DNA of 64,000 bases, taken from NCBI GenBank assembly GCA_026874595.1, contig CM049306.1, positions 74,957,642 to 75,021,641 of the forward strand. Direction: 5' to 3'. This DNA comes from Sipunculus nudus. Lineage: Eukaryota > Annelida > Sipuncula > Golfingiida > Sipunculidae. This document shows positions 12,336 to 22,898 of the stretch, in pieces (within the stretch, counting starts at the first letter, position 1; every line of letters starts with the position of its first letter). A program made the translations under genes and the position numbers. The notes under the pieces were generated by a model that worked only from the letters and a program-made list of their open reading frames with translations, was not told the origin of the DNA and ran no database searches.

Positions 12336-12489
12336 AGCATAATTTTTTAAAGTCAAGGATATATTAGCTGAGTAGCAAATCAAATTGGTTTATGGTTATG
12401 TTTGAAGTACCAGTTTTCTTAATAGTGAAAGAGATATATAAGGTAAGTAGGAAATCAATTTGTTTAATGGTCATATATTTGAAGTTAAT

Positions 12490-12860
12490 CACCTGTATCT
12501 GACCTTTAAAAACAAAAGTTGATCCCCATGGAGCTTCATAAAAATAGGCCAGAAAACGTGGGGATCACCGCACATATAGGCTGCTTGTTTTGTTTATATC
12601 AATGTGTTTATGATATGTTAGGGCCCGCCAAAATAATCAAACATATTCAAAAGGGGCATCTGGCGGCAAGTCAGATAAGCCAGAGCTTTTAAAATGGCGT
12701 TTTCCAACAACTGACCCGCGTATATGCAACCGACAACCTTACGTTACATGTTTTTCTTGTTTGTCAACAAAGCTGTGTTTACAAACACATTGTTAATAAG
12801 CAAGTTCATACGATCTCCCCGGAGGCGTTATAAAAAAAAATTTAAAACCAAAATTATCCT
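12490..12860. repeat. Single copy of a ~380-bp interspersed repeat (two copies in B and C)
   Basis: Recognised by the order CACCTGTATCTGACCTTTAA, ATCACCGCACATATAGGCTGC, GATATGTTAGGGCCCGCC, and a GCGTTTTCCAACAA segment. B and C carry two direct copies with about 1.4 kb between them. A has one, which suggests deletion by recombination between them. Confidence 0.6.
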
Positions 12861-13021
12861 GAGATCATTAATATATACACCGAGGAAGCGAGAAATCCTA
12901 TAGATTCTATTTCATAAGGTAAGTGAATGGACACCTTTAAGAGATGAAAGACCTAAAAGGGACTCGAGGAGTTAAATACTTCTTTCAGCATTAAACAGAC
13001 GTTTATATTAAATGCCCGACA

Positions 13022-13320
13022 TAGGCAAAAAAAAAAGGTATGGTTCACAGGCACCGCTCGCATCCAATTTTTATTTTGATTTTCATTAAAATCTCACCAA
13101 TTTTGAGCTCCAGCTGCTCAAACATTTCTTTCAAGAAGATAAAATAATACATTTGATGGAATGTCCTCTCTTATGTTGTGCTTTTACCTCTTAAGCAAAG
13201 TAATAAATGTTATTTTCCTGCTTTTTCTTATCAAATTACATTTTTTTTTCGAAATCATCCGCCCACATTAATTTCTGAAAAAAGTGCCTGAGAACCAAAC
13301 CTTATTTTTTTTGGCCTTAC
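13022..13320. mobile_element. GGCC-ended MITE upstream of exon 4, shared with copy C
   Basis: Left end AGGCAAAAAAAAAAGGTATGG, with a GTTCACAGGCACCGC block. Right end GTGCCTGAGAACCAAACC then TTATTTTTTTTGGCCTTA. Copy B has an empty site (near 30210, on the minus strand CCCGACATTACTGAGC), while C has the insertion at 58530-58847. Confidence 0.7.
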
Positions 13321-13344
13321 TGAGCATGTTTACTTTGGTTTCAG

Positions 13345-13541
13345 GACACTGGCTTTACAGAGGTGGATGTATGGAAGTACAGAGTTTCTGACAACTGAGT
13401 GCAAATGGCCTTACATGTTCATCTGGCGTATCAGGAGAATAGTCAAACAATATACACACGGACATGGGATGGGACGCCACAGTGAGACGGAAGTCCTCAG
13501 CATCATGGATAAAGACATGCGAGCCTTGTCCACGTTCTTAG
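13345..13541 (+). pseudogene. FAXC-A exon 4
   Basis: 197 nt. Encodes TLALQRWMYGSTEFLTTECK and KWPYMFIWRIRRIVKQ, followed by the family hallmark HGHGMGRHS and MDKDMRALSTFLG. This is the GST-C-like helical region. Acceptor GGTTTCAG, donor TTAG|gtacac. Open. Confidence 0.85.
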
Positions 13542-13584
13542 GTACACTGAACCAGGCATTGGTTCATTTGCAAAATGTAACATT

Positions 13585-13735
13585 CGCATTTAAATGCAGA
13601 GCTGCAAGAAACTAGGCATTTATATTAGTTATTTACATTTACAGAGGAAAACATATGCAGGTCTTAAATGCAGCGCTGCAAGAAACTAGGCATTTATATT
13701 CTTTATTAACATTTATGGGGGAAAACATATATGCA
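13585..13735. repeat. 75-bp minisatellite, two units (copy A)
   Basis: Two units of the GCAGAGCTGCAAGAAACTAG / CAGAGGAAAACATATGCAGG type just downstream of the exon 4 donor. The same place in B holds two to three units (29775-29965). In C it has about 15. Confidence 0.8.
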
Positions 13736-14389
13736 GGTGTATAAAGTGCGGTCCCTGAACATAAGTAAGGATTAGTAAGATTTTATTTCTTTCAAATAAA
13801 TATTCTTCAAAGAAAAGGTTCAATGGCTTCATAGAAGTTAATTATTACAATTAACATATCTTGATATAAATAAATATTGAGTTATAATTGAGTTCAAGTT
13901 TATCTGCATTTGATAATATTTAGCATTTGGATTTTATAATGTTTAATCACATTTGCATTTGATTATTTATATGAAAAACTTGCACTTAAATGGACGGAGG
14001 TGAACCCAGCACAACACTGAACAAATAATTGACCATGTTGACTACAATGCTTCATTGCTTTTGCAAACAGGTATATATAACTGTGTGCAGGTTTCTCCAA
14101 ATGCCAGATAAATCTTGCTGTTACCCTACTTTCCCTATATAAGCTTCTTAGCATATATATTACCAAATTTTTACACCTGTGCCACATATCATTTAACTTT
14201 TAATGACTGTGATAGCCTAAGAATAAAACTTTCGCACCAAATTAGTGGCACATCTCTGCCATGACGCACAACGAGTGGTTAGGTTAATTTTGTTAACCAG
14301 AAAGATCATATTGCACTAAAAATAAACATAAAAGACCATTATAACGGCAAGGTTCCTGTTGAACCTCCCACCTTGTGACTCGTTTCACT

Positions 14390-14642
14390 TTATGGAACTC
14401 CTATAAAATCATGCTATAAAAACTCGCACTCACTCATATAATACTCATACGCTATAAAGCTCACACGCTATTAAACTCACACTCTTATATAATTAAAAAT
14501 AATAAAACTCGCACGCTATAAAACTCGCATACCCTCATATAAAATTCGCACGCTATAAAATTCACACTCACTATTATATATTCACATATTATAAACACAT
14601 TTACTCTTATAAAACTCACAGTCACTCGTGATATCACGCACA
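14390..14642. repeat. Degenerate TATAAAACTC-CAC tandem repeat
   Basis: More than ten repeats of a 10-20 base motif around CGCTATAAAACTCGCACTC, with variation. The inverted equivalent is at 28845-29065 in B. C retains only a short remnant at about 60985-61048. No coding potential seen. Confidence 0.75.
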
Positions 14643-15203
14643 CTCCCTTAGTTTTATACTTGGCCTACATGTTGAACCTGAACACAGCATGCAGACAATC
14701 ATAATGCACAATGTGTCTGGTAATGGGGGAAAAAATGCAGACCCCCCCCCCCACACACACACACACCACCAACCACCACCACAACAACAAAAAAAAGCTT
14801 TGTATTTTTCTGAATACCGTTTTTATAATTGGAATTCAATCATAATATTGACAGTCAATGATTCGTGTGTATCACGACGAATATGATGATGTTTATTAAA
14901 TATAGCATAGAGGTCTTGGCCAGTCTCTGCTGAGGCCCCGCAGTGCTCAGATAGATGCGGTCCATTTCTCTGCAAAGAGCGAATCGATTCAGGTTTTTTC
15001 AGTCTTAATAATTAAAAAAATGTTTATCCCTAATAGAAGTGTAGGATTCAGACTAATCGATGTCTTGATTTTCATCCTTACTTGGACCTCACCACTCTTA
15101 ATATTTTCTAAAACAAAACCAACATCTGATAAGGTGTAGAATCCATGTGACATGAATATTAACAACCCAGGTTTATGTGGTCATTTATTTTGAAACCAAA
15201 TGT

Positions 15204-15445
15204 CTGAGGCCAAAAAAAATAAAGGTATGGTTTTCATGCACCGCCCGCGTTAATTTAACACCCCCTGCCCCTACACCAAAAATTTTTATTTTATTTTCAT
15301 CTTTCAAGAAGATAAAATAATACAATAAGATTTCCTTTGTGGTGTTGTGATTTTATCTGTTTAGCAAACAATTTCTGTTATTATCAGGCTTTTGCTAGAT
15401 CATATGACATTTTTATCGAAACATACAAAAAATTCGCCCTGAGGG
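15204..15445. mobile_element. GGCC-ended MITE, right end truncated (copy A)
   Basis: Left end CTGAGGCCAAAAAAAATAAAG then GTATGGTTTTCATGCACCGC (quoted in parts). The expected right end with GGCC is missing and the sequence breaks off near AAATTCGCCCTGAGGG. B has the same truncation. C (61209-61489) keeps both ends. Confidence 0.6.
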
Positions 15446-15988
15446 AAAATGTCTTACCTTGACGATTGGAGATTACTACTGTCAGTTATATATTCTCTCT
15501 CTTTCTCACACACGTATGCTATTGTCTACTATAGAGTATAGTGTATAGCTTCATAGTAAGCGAAGTATACCTTAGTACATGCGTGTACGTATGTTGTCCT
15601 ATAAATGTTTAGATGCCAGATGCAAAACTGAAATGTGAGCGGTGGAATTGACTATCAATACTGATTATCTAATTCATGTATATCCTGCCCTAACTCATAT
15701 GTAGATAATATCAACACATCATATCTTATCAGCATGTTTACATTTATTCTGTTTAAAAAAAAAAGAATTATCAAGAAAGAAGGAAAAATATTTACTGTGA
15801 TTATGTTAATGAAATTGATAAATACTAACCCATTTGTACCTTTAGAAAATTTTGTTGGTTGTTTTTATCCATCCATGTCTTCAGTTTTTGATAATTTACT
15901 TAACAGTTGTACATATTGCATAAATATAACATGTTTAGCATTTATGAAATGCATAAACATAGTAACTGGTAATCTGATCTGTTTACAG

Positions 15989-16105
15989 GTGACAAGGAGT
16001 ACTTCTTTGGAGATGAGCCGAGTGAGGTGGACTGTGCTATCTTTGGAATGCTGGCTCAGATACTGTGACACAGTCCAGGCAGCCCCCACGAGACACTAAT
16101 GAAAG
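15989..16105 (+). pseudogene. FAXC-A exon 5 with premature TGA
   Basis: 117 nt. Encodes GDKEYFFGDEPSEVDCAIFG and MLAQIL, then TGA at 16066-16068 where B and C read TGG (Trp). The remainder (SPGSPHETLMK) is conserved. Acceptor TTTACAG, donor AAAG|gtgagt. Confidence 0.9.
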
Positions 16106-16185
16106 GTGAGTCTTGCAATAATTGCTGTTATGCAAAACCTGGATTTGACAGAAGCATCATTTAAGCCCAATATATTTTCAGGGTT

Positions 16186-16655
16186 GTAAAGGTTAGGACG
16201 ATATGTCTTTTTTATATCCAGATAATGAAATAAATTTACAGTGTATATAAAATATCGTGATATCGTATAATATCTGTACCTGGCGCAAGCCCTTGTTAGC
16301 AAATCACAGTTATTTGTACGTTCTGCCATGTTTCCGGGGCTGCCTATATAAGCAGACGAATCCCAAGAGTTTTCATAAAACGCGATTAAGCAGTAAGTTT
16401 GTTTTATTTTTACAAACCATGTATGTATCTTTTTCATAATAACTAATTTATTTAAATAATTAAATAATAATTTAATTTCATGCAACTCATTAAAAATTGT
16501 TATCTTGTTGAGAGACCCTGGCTATGCCATTAAGTTTAGGTAAAAATCCTAAAAGGGAATGTTTGCTTACGAAAGATATATATCGTAATATCACGATAGT
16601 TGAGAAGTAAAAGATACCATTATCAAAGATATTTGTTATCGTCCCAACTGAAACG
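16186..16655. mobile_element. MITE with GGACGATA/TATCGTCC ends in intron 5 (copy A)
   Basis: Left end GGTTAGGACGATATG and right end TTATCGTCCCAAC are inverted repeats. The interior has further TATCGTGATATCG symmetry. Equivalents are at about 26840-27290 (B) and 62290-62758 (C), so it predates the copies. Confidence 0.55.
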
Positions 16656-16910
16656 TTATTACACAGAACCAGTATATGAAGCATGTCTTTTCATTTCACT
16701 CAGATTTTGCGTTCAGTGATCTGATTAACCTGTTCTATAATCTCATATAGCCGAGTTCTGACCAGAAAGACTGCATTGAGTGACAAATTGTTGGAAGTTT
16801 GACTGAATAAATTTAAAAGAAATGTAAATACCGTGAAATTCTTTACATGCATGTAAATTGCCGTGAATATAGTATAAGCGAGCCTCCGAGGATATTAATT
16901 TATTTTTCAG

Positions 16911-17017
16911 GAGAGCTGACCAATCTGGTTGACTTCTGTGAGACCATGCGTCAGGCTTTCTGGCCAGACTGGGATGACTGTATCACAAAGGGAGGCACAG
17001 TGGAGGCCAAAGCCTAG
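16911..17017 (+). pseudogene. FAXC-A terminal exon
   Basis: 107 nt after TATTTTTCAG. Encodes GELTNLVDFCETMRQAFWP, then DWDDCITKGGTVEAKA and TAG. Open, identical in protein sequence to B and C. Confidence 0.85.
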
Positions 17018-19990
17018 AACCAGAAGGGCTCACCAGATCGGTCGTCCAGAGATAGTGCCATACTTTATGCTAACTGATCATATATTTATGTAAAATTTCA
17101 GGGCTTCCACTGATTAATATACTCTACATCAGCTTCTTTAATTTTTTTGTATTAAAAATCCTAAAAATCCTATATAATGTATTTTTTACGGGAATATCAT
17201 GTGTCTAATATAACCGTTATTAATGAATGATTATTGTTATCTATAGACCTATCATAAATGAAAACATACAGCTGTTGTATTGACCTATGCATATTAATGT
17301 GTCAGAAATATAAAGTACAGCTATCTAAACCATTTAAACAGTGCTTGGAGAAATGATGGTCATGGCAAGTAACTAAAAAAAAACAGAATGTACTTTGGAA
17401 TCTCCTATATTAATCTTTTATTTTGTACTGAAAATTCTTATGAACTCCTATGTTTTTAACTCACGTTCTCATATAAATTCTATATTACCTCATGAGTCTA
17501 GCGGGATCCCTGTATTTTTTAATCTAGGAATTATTTTAAGAATTATGTAAAATACAGGTATAGGCATATCCTTTGTTTGTTTGCTGTTTTTTACAACATT
17601 TCACATATTCAAAAAAACTAAATACAGACAAATCATCAAGCGACTGTGCTGAAATTTTACACATGTACATGGTATGATTTTTATAAATTTGATTTGTATT
17701 TTGATTTATATTTAATTTTTCATGTACTCTACAATTCCAACTGGAAGATAACTTTTCTCATCCACGCCTTTACCTAAAATACTTATGACAGCATATACAA
17801 AGATAAATGTCAATCGAATCATGTCCGTAGAGGAACTCTTTTGAACACAACTGTATAATATTATGTATATGATATTTATTTCGTACAAAAAGAGTACATC
17901 ATTTTTAAAAAGGGTTAACAGTAAACACAATAAAGAAACACAAATGGTAATTCAAAGTAGAAACACATCACTAAACTTCAAGCTGAGTGATGAAATAATC
18001 AACGAAACTTGGATCAAAATTGGCAACGTCAGTTATGCTATCTCTTGAATTCACTAGGTCGAGGACGATGCTTCCTATAGCCTGTTCCTCTTCACTGATT
18101 TCTGGCGACGTTACTTTGTAAGACAGTTCATTCAATCTTATCTTATGTACATTAGTTTCGTATTTTTCACATAAAAAAAACCTAGATTGTTGTCAATGAA
18201 ACTAGACTCATGTTTCCCTCTGTGAGCTATAAAAGAATTAAGTAAATTATTAGACCTGCACATAAAAAATGTCATTTTGAAAAATCTGACAATACAATAG
18301 GTGTATGTGCATGCTTTATAGGGCAGTTTCAGACCTCACTTAAACTTCTGTTGTAGGCATATATTATCATGTTATATAGCACTCCATATTCCTTCGCATA
18401 TGTGTTACAAATATCCAGCATTTTTTTGTAAACTACCTAATGATGGCGCTATAAGAGTTACTTCGTCAGTACATGACAAACAACCAGCAAATATATGACC
18501 TACATGAAACCTATGAATTTCTCTTGCAAGGATTATTCACCATCTTTTTAATTTCCATTAACAGAATTCGTTCGGTCTGCACATCATCATCATTTTTTTG
18601 TTTATTCTCTCGGGTCTAGCTAGACTTGTGGGGCCAGCTATGTTTTTCATTTACTTAGAACTAGATGTACTTCTAGCTTTTTAAAACACCAGCCATATCG
18701 GAGTTTGAATATAAAGAAATATAAAGACTGCCTTTGTCAGATGCTGTATTCTGTGGTTGGTTTCAAATTCACAATGGTTTAAAATTCGCGAAATTCGCGT
18801 AGTGAATACAATCTTATAAGAAAGCAATTGTGAGTACTCTGGTTTGATTCATACTCGCGTGGATAAATTTCCCGATATTCTGTTTTACAGTATTTTGCGA
18901 GGTTTCCATTTTCGCGATAAAAAAAATCAAATAATATTCGGAAAAAAAGTCTTAACATTAAGACGACGACAGACCCAGGGGAACATCTAACAAGTAAAAA
19001 ATTTTATCATAGATAATTTAAAATCTGATATCATCTATAATATCAGTCAATACATTAAAGATATGCTTTTATTTGATAAAATTAATATTACAGAATAAAT
19101 GACAGTTAATCTGTGTAGATGGGGCATCTTATAAACTTGGGGTTTTTTTTCCCTTTCGTGAATATCGCGAAATTTAAACCCTCGCGAACAAAAAAGCCAA
19201 CCACAGTTAGTGCTGCCACCTATAAGCACAGTAAGCATCAATTCACAGTCCACTTTTTATTTATACTTTCTAAGCATGAAATAATATATCAGATTATATA
19301 ATATATGTTCATGAATAATTTCATAATTCTTTATACTCTTTGCAATGTTTCTGATTAAATAGATTGCGAAAATAAAAACCTCACGAAACACCAAACAAAT
19401 TAAATATCAGCATATTTAAACGTCGAGAATATGAAACCAACTGCAGTACATATGTTCTCCATCATTCTCACCTGGTTGTATTTTGGTAATATGCAGCAAA
19501 CATTTACTTTAAAGTACACTTAAGCCACGATGTATTATAAATCATGTTACTAAACCATTAACTCACATACGTAGACATTCCGCTCGGAATTATGACACCT
19601 ATGTTACACATGATTGCTTTCGATCAGTTCGTCAGATTTAAGTTATCAGTTCTGATAAGCTACAACATAAAAGCCCCCCCCCCCCCTTCCCCCCGGGTTT
19701 GTACCATCCCCAATTTATTAAACGTACATTTTATACCAATGGTTGCAAGGTAAACCCTGAAAGCTGTGCTATTTATGTTATTAGGACCGAGGGACGATAC
19801 GACTGACCTCAGGCCAACACGGTGGGCTAAAGCAGGTTCACAATTTTTTTTAATAAACGGGCATCCATGTTTTCAGCACAATCAACCGTGTACAGTGACT
19901 ACAGTCACTATATTTTCACGAAGAACACAAGTCACGAAGTTCAAACAGTGCACACGCGCCTGGATCGTCACACATCCAGGGTCCTAGTAT
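17018..19990. other. 3' flank of copy A; no gene seen, TTCGCGAA-rich repeats
   Basis: Inverted counterpart of about 23.4-26.47 kb. AT-rich. From 18.74 to 19.45 kb there are clusters of AAATTCGCGAAATTCGCG-type half-palindromes with the phrase AACCAACCACAG or its complement, resembling a widespread molluscan interspersed repeat (recollection). Short open frames occur as mirror copies in both units but show no recognisable domain. A C-rich run lies at about 19675-19695. Confidence 0.6.
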
Positions 19991-19992
19991 AT

Positions 19993-20178
19993 TAGCCCCA
20001 TTTACACACGTTTATCTGGGGGCGCTCTACATCATTTAGCGCACGCCAAGTCCCCCAAACAGGCTAGAATTCGGGGATTTTCGGTCTGGAGCGCGCTACA
20101 TTTTGACCACCGGTTTGAGTCGGTTCTATATTCTGGCGCGCGCCAGCCGCTTCTGGCGCGGCCTACATTTGTGCTTCG
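19993..20178. mobile_element. GC-rich TIR element, truncated (copy A)
   Basis: Begins TAGCCCCATTTACACACG and carries TGGCGCGCGCCA and AGCGCGCT palindromes, then stops abruptly at a C-run near 20178. The complete version is in B at 22899-23405. About 0.45 kb is missing here. Confidence 0.65.
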
Positions 20179-20454
20179 AATATCCCTCCCCCACACCTTT
20201 TGGCAGGGGGGTAATCATCCCCCCTCCCCCCGCTATTCAGAGAATAATATTAATATATTGCAAATGAAATATATTTATAAATAGAAATTATAGACTTTGG
20301 TTCCATTTATGAGTTTGCTAAGAAATATTATGTCTAAACGTGGTTAAGAATTAACTTATACTGGTAACTTAATACCTTATTTTATAAAATCTTACACTTT
20401 ATTGTAATATATTTGAAAGTGATTGAGTATATATTTTTAAATGTCACACAGACG

Positions 20455-20508
<54 letters not shown>
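20455..20508. repeat. (TA)n microsatellite
   Basis: About 27 TA units abutting the retroelement fragment. Mirrored at 22416-22468. Confidence 0.95.
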
Positions 20509-20512
<4 letters not shown>

Positions 20513-20517
20513 TACAG

Positions 20518-20730
20518 CTGAAAGACAAAGGTGTAGACTACAGTATCACATGGAAAATACTGAAACAGGCAAAGGCTTATAACAGCGCTACCAACAGATG
20601 TAACCTATGCTTATGGGAAAAGTATTATATCCTTTGCAAACCACATTTGGCAACCCTGAATAAACAGAACGAACTTGTCACCTCCTGTAGGCATGCGAAC
20701 AAATTCCTCCTTAAGAATTTCATTACATAG
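20518..20730 (+). CDS. C-terminal fragment of a retroelement protein (Penelope-like, tentative)
   Basis: Open from CTG after ATTACAG to TAG. Reads LKDKGVDYSITWKILKQA, then CNLCLWEKYYILCKP, LNKQNEL and CRHANKFLLKNFIT. The pattern CNLCLxEKxxI ... LNKxxEL ... CRHxxKFxL is one I associate with the C-terminal end of RT/GIY-YIG proteins of Penelope-like elements; that is recollection, not a search. No start codon or catalytic domain is present, and upstream sequence is a TA microsatellite. A dead fragment. Confidence 0.5.
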   Translation: MKDKGVDYSITWKILKQAKAYNSATNRCNLCLWEKYYILCKPHLATLNKQNELVTSCRHANKFLLKNFIT

Positions 20731-21189
20731 ATTTTAGTTTACAGGATGCCCCCATGTCGTTATTAAGCTTGTACCGCTAATATTGTCAACTGGTGATCTT
20801 GTTTTGCTCCCTACATATATGTTGTCTAAAATTAACAAAATTATTAAGTGTTCACACGCACATTTCATGAACTGAAGCATATTTGTGTCTTTCTTTTCAA
20901 TTGGCGTTGATTTTATTATTTTATCTCAATAGGTATATTAAAAAAAACACCAACTCGATTCATATTGTTCGGTCCCATTGTCCATAAAATTGTTTTATGT
21001 GGTTTAATTGTCACTGTCTGAAAGGACGGTAAATCTCTTTTATATACTGTTATATTTAAATATTTTTTATAAGTTCGCCATAATGCTAATAGCCAATGAA
21101 CGTTGAAAGATTTCATGAGTGCCCATGTGACTATAACATACTTGACATTCATGAGTTCTAGTTGACATCGTGTAATATGCTACATATAC

Positions 21190-21440
21190 GACCCTCTTCT
21201 TTGTCTAAGAGCAGATTACAGGACTCAGAGTCATGAGACCGAGTCCGAATCCTACCCGAGGAGCGATGAGATTTTTAACAGTCGGCCCCCACAAAGGTAG
21301 GGAGCTCCACAGGCTTAATGGGAAAGCCGGCCGTGTTTTTCTCTAACAAACAAGTGCGCCTTTGGGGAGTAATGTGTCAGTTCCGTGTCAGGACCTAGCA
21401 ACAGGGAGGTTATACATCAAGAACCCATAGGTGCTGCAGT
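21190..21440 (+). mobile_element. Possible tRNA-derived SINE
   Basis: Moderate-GC block in AT-rich surroundings with a B-box-like GAGTCCGAATCCT, followed by AGGAGCGATGAG and TAATGTGTCAGTTCC. A clear A-box and poly-A tail are not evident, so the call is weak. Confidence 0.3.
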
Positions 21441-21540
21441 CACCAGACTGGTCAAACTACTATATCAAGATATACCAGGATCAGATAATGAGAGTCGGGA
21501 TATGGGAGGTCTGGGGTCAAAGGTCGCTCTGTGAGGGGGA

Positions 21541-21990
21541 CTGGTATACAGGGGCGTCAATATGGGGGGGGATGGGGGATATATATACCCCCATTTTTTG
21601 GCAAGGGGGGGATGGTCAAGGTAATAATCCCCCCCCCCCCACTATTCAGAGAATAACATTTATATATTTCAAATGAAATATATAAATAAAAAAATTATAG
21701 ACTTTGGTTCCATTTATGATTTTACTATAAAATATTTATATCTAAATGGTTTAGAATTAACATATACCTTATTTTTTTAAATCTTATACTTAATTGATAT
21801 ATATTTGATATGTGTCACACAGACAATAAAAGGTATATATTTATATATATTATAGATATTTGAATAAACATGTCTGTTTTATCCCAATTTTGACTACCCT
21901 CCACGCCTGTCATTCCCCCCCCCCCCCCTCCTTGCGAGTCATCTCCTTACCCTGCGAGTCACCCCCCCCCCCCCCCCCACCCTTGAAGAT
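21541..21990. mobile_element. Fragment of the G-run/ATTCAGAGAATAA element
   Basis: Starts GGGGCGTCAATATGGGGGGG, repeats the CTATTCAGAGAATAACATT and TTATAGACTTTGGTTCCATT phrases of the tip element, and ends in C-runs of 15-18. It lacks the protein tail. Confidence 0.55.
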
Positions 21991-22119
21991 CAATTGACGC
22001 CACTGGGCTGATAAGAGGCTGTACTAAGAGCAGTTAGTGACAGTGCTTAAAGACGGCTATATGTGTATGAACATGGGGCTCTCCATATGTTTTCTTGTGG
22101 CTGTTATAAAGGAAAGAAG

Positions 22120-22125
<6 letters not shown>

Positions 22126-22173
<48 letters not shown>
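22126..22173. repeat. (AG)n microsatellite
   Basis: More than 20 AG units directly at the inner end of the right-hand palindrome arm. Confidence 0.95.
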
Positions 22174-22177
<4 letters not shown>

Positions 22178-22412
22178 GGGGCATCCTGTAAACTAAAATC
22201 TATGTAATGAAATTCTTAAGGAGGAATTTGTTCGCATGCCTACAGGCGGTGACAAGTTCGTTCTGTTTATTCAGGGTTGCCAAATGTGGTTTGCAAAGGA
22301 TATAATATTTTTCCCATAAGCATAGGTTACATCTGTTGGTAGCGCTGTTATAAGCCTTTGCCTGTTTCAGTATTTTCCATGTGATACTGTAGTCTACACC
22401 TTTGTCTTTCAG

Positions 22413-22470
<58 letters not shown>

Positions 22471-22790
22471 TCTGTGTGACACATTTAAAAATATATACTC
22501 AATCACTTTCAAATATATTACAATAAAGTGTATGATTTTATAAAATAAGGTATTAAGTTACCAGTATAAGTTAACCATGTTTAGACATAATATTTCTTAG
22601 TAAACTCATAAATGGAACCAAAGTCTATAATTTCTATTTATAAATATATTTCATTTGCAATATAAATATTATATAAATATTATTCTCTGAATAGCGGGGC
22701 GGGGGAGATTACCCCCCCCCCCCCGCCAAAAGGTGTGTGGTGGGGGGGACATACCCCACCACCCCCACCCCCCCCACCCCCACCCATGGG
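22172..22790 (-). mobile_element. Retroelement 3' fragment at palindrome tip, - copy
   Basis: Reverse complement of 20180-20745, with (TA)n at 22416-22468 and the same protein tail at 22200-22412. The outer border is a long series of G and C runs (22690-22795). Confidence 0.6.
22200..22412 (-). CDS. C-terminal fragment of a retroelement protein, inverted copy
   Basis: Same 71-residue tail as 20518-20730 with only one residue difference noticed (TACRH for TSCRH). Both being open and nearly identical suggests late homogenisation or a recent origin of the inverted pair. Confidence 0.5.
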   Translation of the reverse strand: MKDKGVDYSITWKILKQAKAYNSATNRCNLCLWEKYYILCKPHLATLNKQNELVTACRHANKFLLKNFIT

Positions 22791-22898
22791 CTTATACTTT
22801 TTTATAACCCAGCGCTCCCTGTAGTCAACGCCCCAGAATGAAATGGACAAGCTTTGCATTTGACGTCACCGTGCTCAGTAATAAAATGGACAATAGCC

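Larger units (their letters stand above)
20180..20745 (+). mobile_element. Retroelement 3' fragment at palindrome tip, + copy
   Basis: G/C-run left border, AT-rich body, (TA)n at 20455-20508, then a 71-codon open tail ending in TAG at 20728-20730 and a short 3' trailer to TTTACAGGATGCCCC. The inverted copy is 22172-22790. The two face each other across a 1.4-kb spacer and form the turn of the A/B palindrome. Confidence 0.6.
20752..22170. other. Unpaired spacer at the A/B palindrome tip; no gene seen
   Basis: The only stretch between A and B without an inverted partner. It contains a possible tRNA-derived SINE (21190-21440), another copy of the G-run/ATTCAGAGAATAA element (21541-21990) and an (AG)n run (about 22126-22173). 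Otherwise AT-rich and non-coding. Confidence 0.6.

Noticed and set aside
15734-16485. Open frames of 121 and 129 codons overlapping exon 5 of copy A
   Set aside because: They read intron plus an exon in a wrong frame or on the opposite strand. Not supported in B or C.
20413-20517. N-terminal extension of the retroelement tail through the (TA)n
   Set aside because: The YIYIYI stretch is just the translated TA microsatellite.
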